A stretch of 64,000 bases of DNA from Oceanimonas marisflavi. Lineage in GTDB: Bacteria > Pseudomonadota > Gammaproteobacteria > Enterobacterales > Aeromonadaceae. Positions within the stretch are counted from its first letter, which is position 1. The number at the start of each line of letters is the position of its first letter. Below the pieces are notes generated by a model, which worked only from the letters and a program-made list of their open reading frames with translations, did not search any database and was not told where the DNA came from. The stretch is from positions 211,000 to 274,999 of the forward strand of contig NZ_QAGM01000001.1 in NCBI RefSeq assembly GCF_003049725.1, read 5' to 3'. The position numbers and the translations under genes are program-made. This document shows positions 17,767 to 26,440 of the stretch, piece after piece.

Positions 17767-18870
17767 TTAAAACTCGGCAACCGCCTTGCCAAATCGTACA
17801 AACGTCGGCTTGACCACGGTCACCGGCATCCATTTCTTGCGCAGTTCCACTTCCGCGTTGTCGCCAATGGAGCGGGGCACCCGCGCCAGCGCAACGCTGA
17901 AACCCAGTGTAGGCGAGAAGGTGCCGGAGGTGATCACACCCTGCTGCTCATTACCGTCTGCATCGGTAAAGCGCACCGGGGTACCGGCACGCAGCACGCC
18001 TTTTTCCTTCATCACCAGGCCCACCAGCTTGGGCTGATCGCCGGCGGCACGCTGGCTTTCAAGCACATCGCGGCCGATAAAGTCACGGTCGGCGGGCTCC
18101 CAGGCAATGGTCCAGGCCATGTTGGCGGCCAGGGGAGACACGGTTTCGTCCATGTCCTGGCCGTAGAGATTCATGCCCGCTTCCAGACGCAGGGTGTCAC
18201 GGGCACCCAGGCCACAGGGGCGCACGCCGGCGTCTTTCAGGGCATTCCACAGGGCGCCGGCCTGCTCGGCGGGCACCACAATTTCATAGCCGTCTTCACC
18301 GGTGTAGCCGGTGGTGGCAATAAAGAGGTCGCCGGCCTGCACGCCAAAGAAGAGCTTCATGCCTTCCACGGCGGCGTTCTGCTCAGGGGTAAATACGGTG
18401 GCGGCCTTGGCCTTGGCGTTGGGGCCCTGCACCGCGATCATGGCCAGCTCCGGCCGCTCGGTCAGGGTCACGTCAAAGCCGTCGGCCTGCTTGCTCATCC
18501 AGGCAAGGTCTTTTTCACGGGTGGCGGAGTTGACGATCATGCGGTAATCGTCATCGGCGAAGAAATAGGTAATGAGATCGTCAATCACCCCGCCCTGCTC
18601 GTTGAGCATGCCGCTGTAAATGGCTTTGCCGGGCTGGGTGATGCGGGCCACGTCGTTGGCCAGCAGGCGCTGCAGGAAGGCCTTGGCCTGGGGGCCCTTC
18701 ACATCCACTATGGTCATGTGAGAGACATCGAACATGCCGGCATCCTGACGGACGGCATGGTGTTCTTCAAGCTGGGAGCCATAGTTGATGGGCATATCCC
18801 AACCGTGAAAGTCCACCATTTTGGCACCGGCTTCCAGGTGCTGCGGATGCAAAACTGTTTGCTGAGTCAT
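17767..18870 (-). CDS. gcvT: Glycine cleavage system aminomethyltransferase (T protein)
   Basis: The 367-aa tetrahydrofolate-dependent enzyme releases ammonia and forms 5,10-methylene-THF from the GcvH-bound aminomethyl group. The start region with [18 protein letters not shown], the DVSHM motif, and the folate-binding [13 protein letters not shown] stretch are typical. It is the first gene of gcvTHP. An AAGGAAG ribosome site precedes the ATG. The long AT-rich region upstream is where the promoter and regulator sites should lie. Confidence 0.97.
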   Translation of the reverse strand: MTQQTVLHPQHLEAGAKMVDFHGWDMPINYGSQLEEHHAVRQDAGMFDVSHMTIVDVKGPQAKAFLQRLLANDVARITQPGKAIYSGMLNEQGGVIDDLITYFFADDDYRMIVNSATREKDLAWMSKQADGFDVTLTERPELAMIAVQGPNAKAKAATVFTPEQNAAVEGMKLFFGVQAGDLFIATTGYTGEDGYEIVVPAEQAGALWNALKDAGVRPCGLGARDTLRLEAGMNLYGQDMDETVSPLAANMAWTIAWEPADRDFIGRDVLESQRAAGDQPKLVGLVMKEKGVLRAGTPVRFTDADGNEQQGVITSGTFSPTLGFSVALARVPRSIGDNAEVELRKKWMPVTVVKPTFVRFGKAVAEF

Positions 18871-19164
18871 GACGCTTCCTTATATTCCGAGCCCGGCCAG
18901 CGAGCGATAATCCGGTCTAGCGTGCTGATTATACTCAAGCAGCGTCGGGATAACACGGCAGGAAACTCAAAAAAAACTAATCGTTAAATGCTGCAGTATA
19001 AAATGTGAACTCACTCATGACAGTCGTTTTAACGTGAAGAAAGCAACATTTATGGATTTTAATACCGAAAATTAACATTAATTTAAAATTTTATATATAA
19101 AATCATCTACAGACAAGCACAAGCACAAATTATGTGCTTGCAGGCTCGCCTTTAATCAGCTTAG
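18871..19164. other. AT-rich upstream region of gcvTHP
   Basis: About 290 bases without a gene, much richer in A and T than its surroundings (notably 18961-19110). In enteric bacteria this region binds GcvA, Lrp and PurR; AT-rich DNA fits Lrp- or H-NS-type control. I looked for a glycine riboswitch and saw no tandem aptamer pattern. A perfect 8-bp hairpin CAAGCACA / TGTGCTTG lies at 19120-19140. Confidence 0.55.
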
Positions 19165-19200
19165 AAAAACTAATTACCAACAAGCCTCGGATTAGTTTTT
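19165..19200 (-). terminator. Terminator after the ygfB-ubiH-ubiI operon
   Basis: Stem AAAAACTAAT / ATTAGTTTTT (19165-19174 with 19191-19200), starting right after the ubiI stop; the minus-strand RNA ends the stem in a U-run. Confidence 0.65.
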
Positions 19201-19201
19201 C

Positions 19202-20416
19202 TCAAGTGTTTTCATCAATACGGGAGAGCCGGGGCTGCAGGCCGCCAATGCCCAGGGCGTGGGCCGCCAGCCGGCGCTTGAGGGGAACAAGGTGGTCGGT
19301 CAGACCCAGGCCCAGAGAGCGCACTTCCCGCACCAGGGGCAAACGGCTGCCAAACAGCCGCTTCAGCCCTTCCATGCCCGCCAGCATGGTGACAGCTTCG
19401 GCCTTGCGCCAGCGCTCAAAGGCGCGCAGGCCGGCCAGCTCGCCAATGTCCTTGCCCTCGCCGTGGCGGGCCAGCAGGGTGTCGGCCAGGGCGGCGGCGT
19501 CCTGCAGTCCCAGATTGACCCCCTGTCCCGCCAGCGGGTGTATGGTGTGGGCAGCATCGCCAATCAGCGCCCAGCGCGGGCCGCAGAACTGCTGGCTGTA
19601 ACGGGCCCTGAGCGGAATGGCTGCCCGCGGTCCCAGCACCCGGCACAGCCCCAGACGCAGATCAAAGGCGGTGGAAAGCTGCTTGTTGAACTCACTCTCG
19701 GGAAGCGCCAGCAGAGCCCCGGCCCGCTCCGGCGGACAGGACCAGACAATGGAGCAGCGATGCGGGTGGGCCAGGGGCAAAAAGGCGAGAATATCGTCAC
19801 CGCGAAAGATCTGCCGGGCACAGCGGCCGTGGGGCTCATCGGTTTCAATGGTGGCCACCAGGGCGTGATGATCATAATCCCATTCGGTCATGCCCGGCTG
19901 CATCTGCCCGCGCAGCCAGGAGCGGGCGCCATCGGCCCCCACCAGCAGCCGGCCGGTAATGGGCGTGCCGTTGTCCAGCAGCACAAAGGCGCCGCCGTCG
20001 CTGGCAGACACGCTGGCCGCCCGGGCCGGCAGGTGCAGGCTGATGTGCGGGCTGAGCCGAGCCTGCTCCAGCAGGCTGTGCTGCAGCAACCGGTTTTCCA
20101 CAATATGGCCCAGGTGAGGCTGGTGCATCAGCCCGGCGGAAAAACCGATGCGGGCGCGGCTTTCGGCTTCCCATACCTCCATTTCGGTATAGGGCCCGAG
20201 CCGGTCACTGTGGCCGGGCCAGGCATTCAGCCGCTCAAGCAGGGTCTGGGACGCCAGGTTAATAGCGCTGACCCGGTTGTCGGCCACCTCGCCAAAGTCG
20301 TGTTCGGGCTCCTGCCCTTCCACCACCGCCACCTTCATGCCGCTGGGGGCCAGGGCCAGGGCCAGGGTGAGCCCCACCATACCGCCGCCAATAATAATGA
20401 TGTCTGCCGCTTGCAT
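19202..20416 (-). CDS. ubiI: Ubiquinone biosynthesis FAD hydroxylase UbiI (VisC)
   Basis: The 404-aa FAD monooxygenase hydroxylates C5 of the ubiquinone ring. It has the Rossmann start IIIIGGGMVGLTLALAL, the GAD motif (LLVGADGARSWLR), and the C-terminal FAD motif ALIGDAAHTIHPLAGQGVNL. It starts four bases after the ubiH stop. UbiI and UbiH resemble each other; this one, being downstream in the operon and with the VisC-type start, fits UbiI. Confidence 0.92.
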   Translation of the reverse strand: MQAADIIIIGGGMVGLTLALALAPSGMKVAVVEGQEPEHDFGEVADNRVSAINLASQTLLERLNAWPGHSDRLGPYTEMEVWEAESRARIGFSAGLMHQPHLGHIVENRLLQHSLLEQARLSPHISLHLPARAASVSASDGGAFVLLDNGTPITGRLLVGADGARSWLRGQMQPGMTEWDYDHHALVATIETDEPHGRCARQIFRGDDILAFLPLAHPHRCSIVWSCPPERAGALLALPESEFNKQLSTAFDLRLGLCRVLGPRAAIPLRARYSQQFCGPRWALIGDAAHTIHPLAGQGVNLGLQDAAALADTLLARHGEGKDIGELAGLRAFERWRKAEAVTMLAGMEGLKRLFGSRLPLVREVRSLGLGLTDHLVPLKRRLAAHALGIGGLQPRLSRIDENT

Positions 20417-20420
20417 CAGC

Positions 20421-21611
20421 TTACCTCTTGCCCATGGCCCGCCAGGCCAGTTGACTCTTTAACGGGGCACAGGCGGCCATGGCCGACAGCCCCAGGTTGC
20501 GCCCGGCGGCGAGCACCGGGTTGTTGTTGGAAAACAGCAGCGCCAGCGCCGTGGTCAGCCCCACCATGCCGGCCTGATCCGGCAGCCGCGACCGGCCATA
20601 GGCGCTCAGCACGGCGTGGCTGCCGATATCCCGCCCCTCACTCAGGGCCTGACCGATGTGATCGGTCAGGCTGGCCACGTCGCGCAGGCCCAGATTAAAG
20701 CCCTGACCGGCAATGGGATGCAGCAGATGGGCGGCATTGCCCAGCAGCACCACACGGTGATGCCAGGGCCGGGGCGCCTCATCCAGCACCAGCGGATAGC
20801 AGTGGCGCTTGCCGGTGCGAACGAGCTTGCCCAGCCGGTAGCCAAACTGCCGCTGCAGGGCGGTAAGAAAAGCCGCGTCGTCCAGCGCCATCAGCTGCCC
20901 GGCCCGCCCGGGACTGACACACCACACCAGGGAGCTGCGCCCCTCGCTCATGGGCAACAGCGCCAGCGGGCCTTCCGGGGTGAATCGCTCAAAGGCCCGG
21001 CCCAGGTGAGGCTCGGCGGTGGCGATATTGGCAATGATGGCGCTCTGGCCATAGTCCAGCTGGCGGCGTGGCATGCCGAGCTGCTGGCCAACAAGGGAGC
21101 GGTTGCCGTCGGCGGCTACCAGCAGGCTGGCGGAAAAGGCCGCGCCCGAGTCGAGCTCAATGGTCACTCGCTCGGCATGCTGTGCAAAGCGGGTGATGCG
21201 ATCGGGGCAGAACAAACTGATGCCCTCGCCCGCCGCCAGCCGCCGGTGCAGTTCGCGCCCCACCGGCTGCAGCTCCACCACCTGGCCCAGGGCGGGCACA
21301 CCATATTCGGCGGCGTGCATTTCCACCCGGCCAAAATGGCCCTGATCGGAGACCTGAATATGGGTAATGGGAGTGGCCAGCCTGGCCAGCGCCGGCCAGA
21401 TGCCCAAGCGCTGCAACAGGGTCTGGCTGTGCCAGGCCAGCGCGATGCTGCGGGCGTCAAAGCCCGGATGGCGGTCGTGCTCGGGGTCCATGGCCTCGAT
21501 CACCGCCACGGAAAGCCGGCTGCCGTCGGGCTGGCGCAGCCCGGACAGGCCCAGCGCCAGCACGGCCCCGGCCATGCCGGCGCCGTTGATTACCACGTCG
21601 TAATGGGTCAT
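20421..21611 (-). CDS. ubiH: 2-octaprenyl-6-methoxyphenol hydroxylase UbiH
   Basis: The 396-aa FAD monooxygenase hydroxylates C1 of the ubiquinone precursor. It shows DVVINGAGMAGAVLALGLSG at the start, a GDG/AADGNRS motif, and VVLLGNAAHLLHPIAGQGFN at the C-terminal FAD site. It lies between ygfB and ubiI. In E. coli pepP sits between ygfB and ubiH; here it does not. Confidence 0.93.
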   Translation of the reverse strand: MTHYDVVINGAGMAGAVLALGLSGLRQPDGSRLSVAVIEAMDPEHDRHPGFDARSIALAWHSQTLLQRLGIWPALARLATPITHIQVSDQGHFGRVEMHAAEYGVPALGQVVELQPVGRELHRRLAAGEGISLFCPDRITRFAQHAERVTIELDSGAAFSASLLVAADGNRSLVGQQLGMPRRQLDYGQSAIIANIATAEPHLGRAFERFTPEGPLALLPMSEGRSSLVWCVSPGRAGQLMALDDAAFLTALQRQFGYRLGKLVRTGKRHCYPLVLDEAPRPWHHRVVLLGNAAHLLHPIAGQGFNLGLRDVASLTDHIGQALSEGRDIGSHAVLSAYGRSRLPDQAGMVGLTTALALLFSNNNPVLAAGRNLGLSAMAACAPLKSQLAWRAMGKR

Positions 21612-21637
21612 TGCGGTTGTGTATTAAATGGCTGAAA

Positions 21638-22207
21638 TCAGTGCAGGGTCGGACGCTCGGGCACCGGGCTGCCCTTGCCGAATTCCTCAAAGGCCATGGT
21701 GGCGCCGAGCTTGAGGTGTTCGTAAAGCACCACAAAGGCGGCTTCGCTTTCTTCGTCTTCCTGCTCGAACTCGCCGGATACCTGGGTAATGCTGCTGATG
21801 TCCTGGATCATTTCCTGCAGCTCGGGCGACGCCTTGTTCAGCTCCTGCTGTACCACGCCAAAACCGGCCAGAAAGGCAGCAGCCCATTCCATCATGGCGT
21901 CCAGACGGTCATCGAGAGGCTCTTCGTCGGCGGGCAGCAGCAGTTCAAACCGGCTTTGATCAATCAGATCGTCATACACCCGGTTAAACAGCAGGTTGAC
22001 CGCCTTTTTCAGCTCGGCGGGCAGGCCAAAGCCATCGTTGAGCAGATCGTTGAAGTGCTGCTGCCAGCGGGCATCATCCCGGGCCATGCCGCCGCAGACA
22101 AGGCCGCAAATCACGCCATGTACTTCGGCGGCGGTCACCACCATGTTGTGCTGTTCCAGCAGAGTGGTGAAGGCATCAAAGTTGAGGCGGGCGTTATCGT
22201 TCATCAT
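21638..22207 (-). CDS. ygfB: YgfB/UPF0149 family protein
   Basis: The 189-aa acidic, all-helical protein has the UPF0149 patterns (AAEVHGVICGLVCGG and MMEWAAAFLAGFG). The family's role is poorly known; in Pseudomonas aeruginosa YgfB affects antibiotic tolerance by acting on a regulator. It leads the ubi operon here, 26 bases before ubiH. It is divergent from zapA. Confidence 0.93.
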   Translation of the reverse strand: MMNDNARLNFDAFTTLLEQHNMVVTAAEVHGVICGLVCGGMARDDARWQQHFNDLLNDGFGLPAELKKAVNLLFNRVYDDLIDQSRFELLLPADEEPLDDRLDAMMEWAAAFLAGFGVVQQELNKASPELQEMIQDISSITQVSGEFEQEDEESEAAFVVLYEHLKLGATMAFEEFGKGSPVPERPTLH

Positions 22208-22345
22208 TTACTCGAAAGTGGTGCTGAATTACCGCAGATCCTAGCATCCTCGCTCATTGCAGACCAGCAACCCCTTGAAAGTTCTGATACGCCACTATAT
22301 ATTCGCGGGACTTTCATTGCTCATTGCAAGCCACCTGAGGACCAC

Positions 22346-22645
22346 ATGACCACAGCGGCAATCGACATCGTAATTCTCGGGCGCCCCTACAAGGTGGCCT
22401 GTCCTGCCGGGCAGGAAGAGGCATTGCAGCGGGCGGCCGACATGCTCAACGAGCGTATTCGCAAGTTTCGCGAGAGCGGCAAGTCTGCGTCCAATGAGCA
22501 AATCGCCATTATGCTGGCGCTGAATGTCTGCCACGAGCTCGAGCTTGAAAAGGACAAAAATCATCAATATGCTGACGCCATGGACAGACGCATCAAGATG
22601 CTTCAGCACACCATTGAAGAGGCCCTTGCCAGCAAGGTAAACTGA
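22346..22645 (+). CDS. zapA: Cell division protein ZapA
   Basis: The 99-aa protein binds and cross-links FtsZ filaments. It has the N-terminal beta/alpha domain (IDIVILGRPYKVACPAGQEE) and a C-terminal coiled coil. A TGAGG ribosome site precedes the ATG at 22346. Position before 6S RNA and fau is the usual one. Confidence 0.95.
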   Translation: MTTAAIDIVILGRPYKVACPAGQEEALQRAADMLNERIRKFRESGKSASNEQIAIMLALNVCHELELEKDKNHQYADAMDRRIKMLQHTIEEALASKVN

Positions 22646-22665
22646 GTCTGTTCACACAATTTGTT

Positions 22666-22848
22666 TTTCCCTGGGGTGTTCGTCAGTGAGTGGCGTCCCT
22701 GAGCCGATATCAACAGTACAGGAACGCCGCGTTGCTCGCTATTGAGCATGCTCGGCCTCGACCGAGACGCCTGCGGTGGGTACCGGAGTTCCGCCTTGAA
22801 CCGACGGGTTCAAGGACTAACACTCGCAACGGCATCCTGGGGACCCCT
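22666..22848 (+). ncRNA. ssrS: 6S RNA
   Basis: About 183 nt between zapA and fau, as in enteric genomes. Conserved blocks are seen: CCCTGAGCCGATAT, GAGCATGCTCGG, CCTTGAACC/GGGTTCAAGG, and the ends CCCTGGGGTG (from 22669) and CATCCTGGGG (22833-22842), which pair with wobbles into a 10-bp closing stem. 6S RNA mimics an open promoter and binds the sigma-70 RNA polymerase in stationary phase. The ends are estimated to within a few bases. Confidence 0.93.
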
Positions 22849-22870
22849 CATTTATTCATCTGGCAATCTC

Positions 22871-23104
22871 ATGACCCAGCAACAACCCAATAATCCCCTG
22901 CACGGCATCACTCTGGAAGCCCTGCTTACCGAGCTGGTGGAAAAATACGGCTGGGACGAGCTGGCCCGCCGGGTCAATATCAACTGTTTCAAAAACGATC
23001 CCAGCATCAAGTCCAGCCTTAAGTTTCTGCGCCGCACCCCCTGGGCCCGCACTCAGGTGGAAGAGCTTTACCTGCGTCTCAAAAACAGCCCCTGGCACCG
23101 CTGA
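22871..23104 (+). CDS. VF530/DUF2132 family protein
   Basis: The 77-aa basic protein has the VF530 pattern: [21 protein letters not shown], then [24 protein letters not shown]. The family fold is a small helical domain suggested to bind DNA; no role is proven. It starts 23 bases after 6S RNA and 65 bases before fau, so it sits inside the otherwise standard ssrS-fau pair and may come from the same primary transcript. Confidence 0.9.
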   Translation: MTQQQPNNPLHGITLEALLTELVEKYGWDELARRVNINCFKNDPSIKSSLKFLRRTPWARTQVEELYLRLKNSPWHR

Positions 23105-23169
23105 CCCTTTGCCTTGAACCCGGCATTGAGCATAAGCTCGGCTCATTCTCGCTTTCAATGGAATGAGCC

Positions 23170-23748
23170 ATGACAGAACGCCATCTAATACGCCAGCAAA
23201 TCAGAGAAGCCCGCCGCCGGCTGAGCCACACCGAGCAACAGGCCGCCGCCCATGCCATTACCGACCGGGTAGCCGGCACACCGCACCTGGCCCAGGCAAA
23301 AAAAGTAGCCCTGTATCTGGCCAATGACGGTGAACTCGACCCCCACCCGCTGATCGACTGGTACTGGTCTCAGGGTGCTCAGGTATATTTGCCGGTGCTG
23401 CATCACTTCAGCCCCGGGCATCTGATGTTTCTGCGCTACGAGCCCGATGCCCGCCTGATCGCCAACCGTTTCGGCATTCCCGAGCCCCGGCTGGATATTC
23501 GCCTGCTGCTGCCCAAAAACGAGCTGGACGTGATCTACACGCCGCTGGTGGCCTTTGATGCCACCGGCAACCGCATTGGCATGGGCGGCGGTTTTTATGA
23601 CCGCACCCTGGCCGGCTGGCATAAAGGACTGGGCCCCCGCCCGGTGGGACTGGCCCACGACTGCCAGCAACTGCCCGAGATCCCCACCGATCACTGGGAC
23701 GTGCCCCTGCCCGAGCTGCTCACCCCGGGCCAGCACTGGCGCTGGTAA
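23170..23748 (+). CDS. fau: 5-formyltetrahydrofolate cyclo-ligase
   Basis: The 192-aa enzyme converts 5-formyl-THF to 5,10-methenyl-THF with ATP. The start region RQQIREARRRLSHTEQQAAA and the phosphate-binding motif MGGGFYDRTLAG are typical. It is the ygfA/fau gene that follows ssrS in most gammaproteobacteria. The neighbouring glycine cleavage operon feeds the same one-carbon pool but is on another transcript. Confidence 0.94.
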   Translation: MTERHLIRQQIREARRRLSHTEQQAAAHAITDRVAGTPHLAQAKKVALYLANDGELDPHPLIDWYWSQGAQVYLPVLHHFSPGHLMFLRYEPDARLIANRFGIPEPRLDIRLLLPKNELDVIYTPLVAFDATGNRIGMGGGFYDRTLAGWHKGLGPRPVGLAHDCQQLPEIPTDHWDVPLPELLTPGQHWRW

Positions 23749-23804
23749 GCCTCCAGGTCTCCTTAACCAAGACACCGCAGGCGGGATTACCGTATTCGAC
23801 CGTC

Positions 23805-23859
23805 AAATGCCACGGATGGCATTTGCCGAGCGACACATGGATGTGCTTGAAGCGTGTCG
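23805..23859 (+). repeat. Two hairpins with GGA in the loop, fau-rpiA gap
   Basis: The first hairpin is AAATGCCA-CGGA-TGGCATTT (23805-23824, perfect 8-bp stem). The second is CACA-TGGA-TGTG (23834-23845), nested in an outer CGACAC/GTGTCG pairing (23831-23836 with 23854-23859). The second resembles a CsrA binding site. It may also be a dispersed intergenic repeat; only one copy is seen in this window. Confidence 0.45.
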
Positions 23860-23902
23860 AAGGAGGTAACCCGGCTGCGGTGTTCTCAGGGGCCGGCTTT
23901 GC

Positions 23903-23908
23903 TATAAT
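23903..23908 (+). promoter_or_regulatory. -10 element of rpiA
   Basis: A perfect TATAAT 33 bases before the rpiA ATG. No good -35 is seen at the right distance. Confidence 0.5.
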
Positions 23909-23940
23909 GCGCGGCACTTTTGCAGGAGAGCAGTACAGCC

Positions 23941-24600
23941 ATGACACAAGACGAAATGAAAAAGGCCGCCGGCTGGGCGGCGCTGGAGTTCGTGACCCCG
24001 GGCAGCATTGTTGGCGTGGGCACCGGCTCCACCGTCAACCACTTTATCGACGCCCTCGGCTCCATCAAGGATCAGATCAGAGGCGCGGTATCCAGCTCCG
24101 AAGCCTCCACCGAGCGCCTGAAGGCGCTGGGCATTCCGGTGTTTGATCTCAATGACATCAGCGAGCTCAACGTCTATGTGGATGGCGCCGATGAGATCGA
24201 CGGCTCCATGGCCATGATCAAGGGCGGCGGTGCGGCCCTGACCCGGGAAAAAATCGTGGCCGCCGTGGCCGACCAGTTTGTGTGCATTGTGGACGGCACC
24301 AAAACCGTGGACGTACTGGGCAAATTCCCGCTGCCGGTGGAAGTGATCCCCATGGCCCGGGAATACGTGGCCCGGGAGCTGAGCAAACTGGGCGGCCAGC
24401 CGGTTTACCGGGAAGGTGTGATCACCGACAACGGCAACCACATTCTGGACGTGCACGGCCTGGCCATTACCGAGCCCAATGTGCTGGAAACCCGCATTAA
24501 CGCCATTGTGGGCGTGGTCACCAACGGCCTGTTTGCCGAACGCGGCGCCGACGTGCTGCTGATCGGCACTCCCGACGGCGTGGTGCGCAAAGGCGGCTGA
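23941..24600 (+). CDS. rpiA: Ribose-5-phosphate isomerase A
   Basis: The 219-aa enzyme interconverts ribose-5-phosphate and ribulose-5-phosphate in the pentose phosphate pathway. The start at 23941 gives [18 protein letters not shown], the same start and length as E. coli RpiA; an upstream in-frame TTG is less likely. Motifs [23 protein letters not shown] and [11 protein letters not shown] are intact. Confidence 0.97.
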   Translation: MTQDEMKKAAGWAALEFVTPGSIVGVGTGSTVNHFIDALGSIKDQIRGAVSSSEASTERLKALGIPVFDLNDISELNVYVDGADEIDGSMAMIKGGGAALTREKIVAAVADQFVCIVDGTKTVDVLGKFPLPVEVIPMAREYVARELSKLGGQPVYREGVITDNGNHILDVHGLAITEPNVLETRINAIVGVVTNGLFAERGADVLLIGTPDGVVRKGG

Positions 24601-24713
24601 AGCTCATTTGCCGAAATGCCGCGTAGGTTGCCGATGAACGAAGTGAATCGCAACATATTAAAGACGCCTGTCGAATGTTGGAATTCCGCCTTCGCGAAGA
24701 TGACAGCCGATAT

Positions 24714-25763
24714 TCAGTTCACCAGCGCCACCGCCTTGATCAGGGCATAACACTGCATGCCCTGATGCAGCCCCAGTTGCGCCGCCGACCAGGCGGATAC
24801 CTCGGCCAGCAACCGCTGGCCGCCATTCAGCTCCCCGTCTGCCAGCACTCTGCCCTCGCCCATGTCATGCAGTGCCGTCAGCCGAACCGGCAGCTGGTTG
24901 AGAATGGAGATCCCGGCTACCGGCGCCAGCGCCAGACTCACGTCCGACGCCTGAATGCGCACCCGGACCCGCTCGCCCCCGGGCCGGCGGGCATGCACCA
25001 GCCACAGGGTCTGGCCGTCAAACCCAAAGGGCGTGCGGCCATCCGCCAGCTCGGCGCCCAGCTCCCCTTCCAGCATGCTGGCCGCGCCCTGCTCCGAAAA
25101 CAGGGGTGAGTCTGGCCGGGCCATGGCCTGCTGCAAGGCTTCCATGCCGGTGGTGCGGCCCTGCTCCATAAAGATCACACGGTCCGCCAGCCGCTCCACT
25201 TCGTCCGGCGCGTGGGTCACATAAAACACCGGCACCCCGGCCCGGGCCGACAGGCCTTCAATCCAGGGCAATATCTCCCGTTTGGCCTGCGTATCCAGCG
25301 CCGACAGGGGCTCATCGAGCAACAACAAGCGGGGGGCCGTGAGCAGGGCCCGGCCAATGGCCACCCGCTGCCGCTGACCGCCGGAAAGCGAGGCCGCGCC
25401 CTGCTCCAGCAAGGGTTCAAGCCCAAGCCAGCCGACTATTTCATCAAAGTCCGGTCTGCTCTGCCCCCTGGGCAAGCGGCGCCAGCCATAGAGCAGGTTG
25501 TTACGCACCGACAGATGAGCAAACAGGCTGGCCTCCTGAAACACATAACCAAAGCGGCGCTGGTGCACCGGCAGCCGGTGCAGGTTTGCGCCGTTCAGCC
25601 ACAGTTCACCATCGGCCCGCTCCAGCCCGGCCAGGCAGCGCAGCAGGGTGGTTTTGCCACAACCGGACGGGCCAAATAATGCGGTCACGCCGCTCGACGG
25701 CTGCTCAAAGGCGGCGTCAAGGCGAAACCCTGCGCGCGCCAGCCGAAAACGCGCCCGGATCAT
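24714..25763 (-). CDS. modC: Molybdate ABC transporter ATP-binding protein
   Basis: The 349-aa protein has the ABC domain with Walker A GPSGCGKTTL, signature SLSGGQRQRVAIGRALL and Walker B LLLLDEPLSALD. A C-terminal TOBE/molybdate-binding domain (about 285-345) is typical of ModC. It energises molybdate import by ModB. Its start overlaps the modB stop by four bases (ATGA). Confidence 0.95.
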   Translation of the reverse strand: MIRARFRLARAGFRLDAAFEQPSSGVTALFGPSGCGKTTLLRCLAGLERADGELWLNGANLHRLPVHQRRFGYVFQEASLFAHLSVRNNLLYGWRRLPRGQSRPDFDEIVGWLGLEPLLEQGAASLSGGQRQRVAIGRALLTAPRLLLLDEPLSALDTQAKREILPWIEGLSARAGVPVFYVTHAPDEVERLADRVIFMEQGRTTGMEALQQAMARPDSPLFSEQGAASMLEGELGAELADGRTPFGFDGQTLWLVHARRPGGERVRVRIQASDVSLALAPVAGISILNQLPVRLTALHDMGEGRVLADGELNGGQRLLAEVSAWSAAQLGLHQGMQCYALIKAVALVN

Positions 25764-26440
25764 GGCTGCACCACCGAAAAACGCCGGTTAAGCATATAAA
25801 CCGTCATCAGAATGCTGAACGACAGCACCAGCAACAGCGCCGACAGGGCATGGGCCTGGCCGTATTGCAGCATTTCAACATGATCGTAAATGGCGATGGA
25901 AATCACCTGGGTGGCGCCGGGAATATTGCCCCCCAGCATCAGCACCACGCCAAACTCCCCGAGGGTATGGGCAAAGCCGAGCACAATGGCGGTGAGAAAA
26001 CCGCGCCGGGCCAGAGGCACCGCCACGGTAAAGAAGCGGTTCAGGGGCGAGGCCCCCAGGGTGGCGGCCACTTCCAGCGGACGCCGGCCCATGGCCTCAA
26101 AGGCCCCCTGCAGTGGCTGCACCACAAAAGGCAGGGAGTAAAACGCCGAGCCGATCACCAGACCGGTAAAGGTAAAGGCGAGACTGCCGCCGCCCAGCGC
26201 CATGGACAAACCACCGATCACCCCATGGGGCCCCAGCGCCAGCAGCAGATAAAAGCCCAGCACGGTGGGCGGCAGCACCAGCGGCAGCGCCACCACCGCC
26301 TCAATGGCGGTTTTCAGCCGGCTTTGAGTCTGGCTCAGCCACCAGGCCAGGGGCGTGCCCAGCACCAGCAGCACCAGCACGGTCACCCCGGCCAGACGCA
26401 GGGTCAGGCCGAGGGCCGCCATATCCTGAGGCGCCAGCAT
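25760..26440 (-). CDS. modB: Molybdate ABC transporter permease
   Basis: The 226-aa inner-membrane protein has about five helices and the EAA-like loop (EVAATLGASPLNRFFTVAVPLARRG), which contacts ModC. It starts directly after the modA stop and overlaps modC by four bases, so the three genes are one operon. Confidence 0.95.
   Translation of the reverse strand: MLAPQDMAALGLTLRLAGVTVLVLLVLGTPLAWWLSQTQSRLKTAIEAVVALPLVLPPTVLGFYLLLALGPHGVIGGLSMALGGGSLAFTFTGLVIGSAFYSLPFVVQPLQGAFEAMGRRPLEVAATLGASPLNRFFTVAVPLARRGFLTAIVLGFAHTLGEFGVVLMLGGNIPGATQVISIAIYDHVEMLQYGQAHALSALLLVLSFSILMTVYMLNRRFSVVQP

Noticed and set aside
18871-19201. Possible glycine riboswitch before gcvT
   Set aside because: No tandem aptamer pattern could be seen; the region is AT-rich and lacks the conserved purine-rich blocks.
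24601-24713. Convergent rpiA-modC gap searched for a terminator
   Set aside because: No hairpin with a U-run was found; nothing to report.
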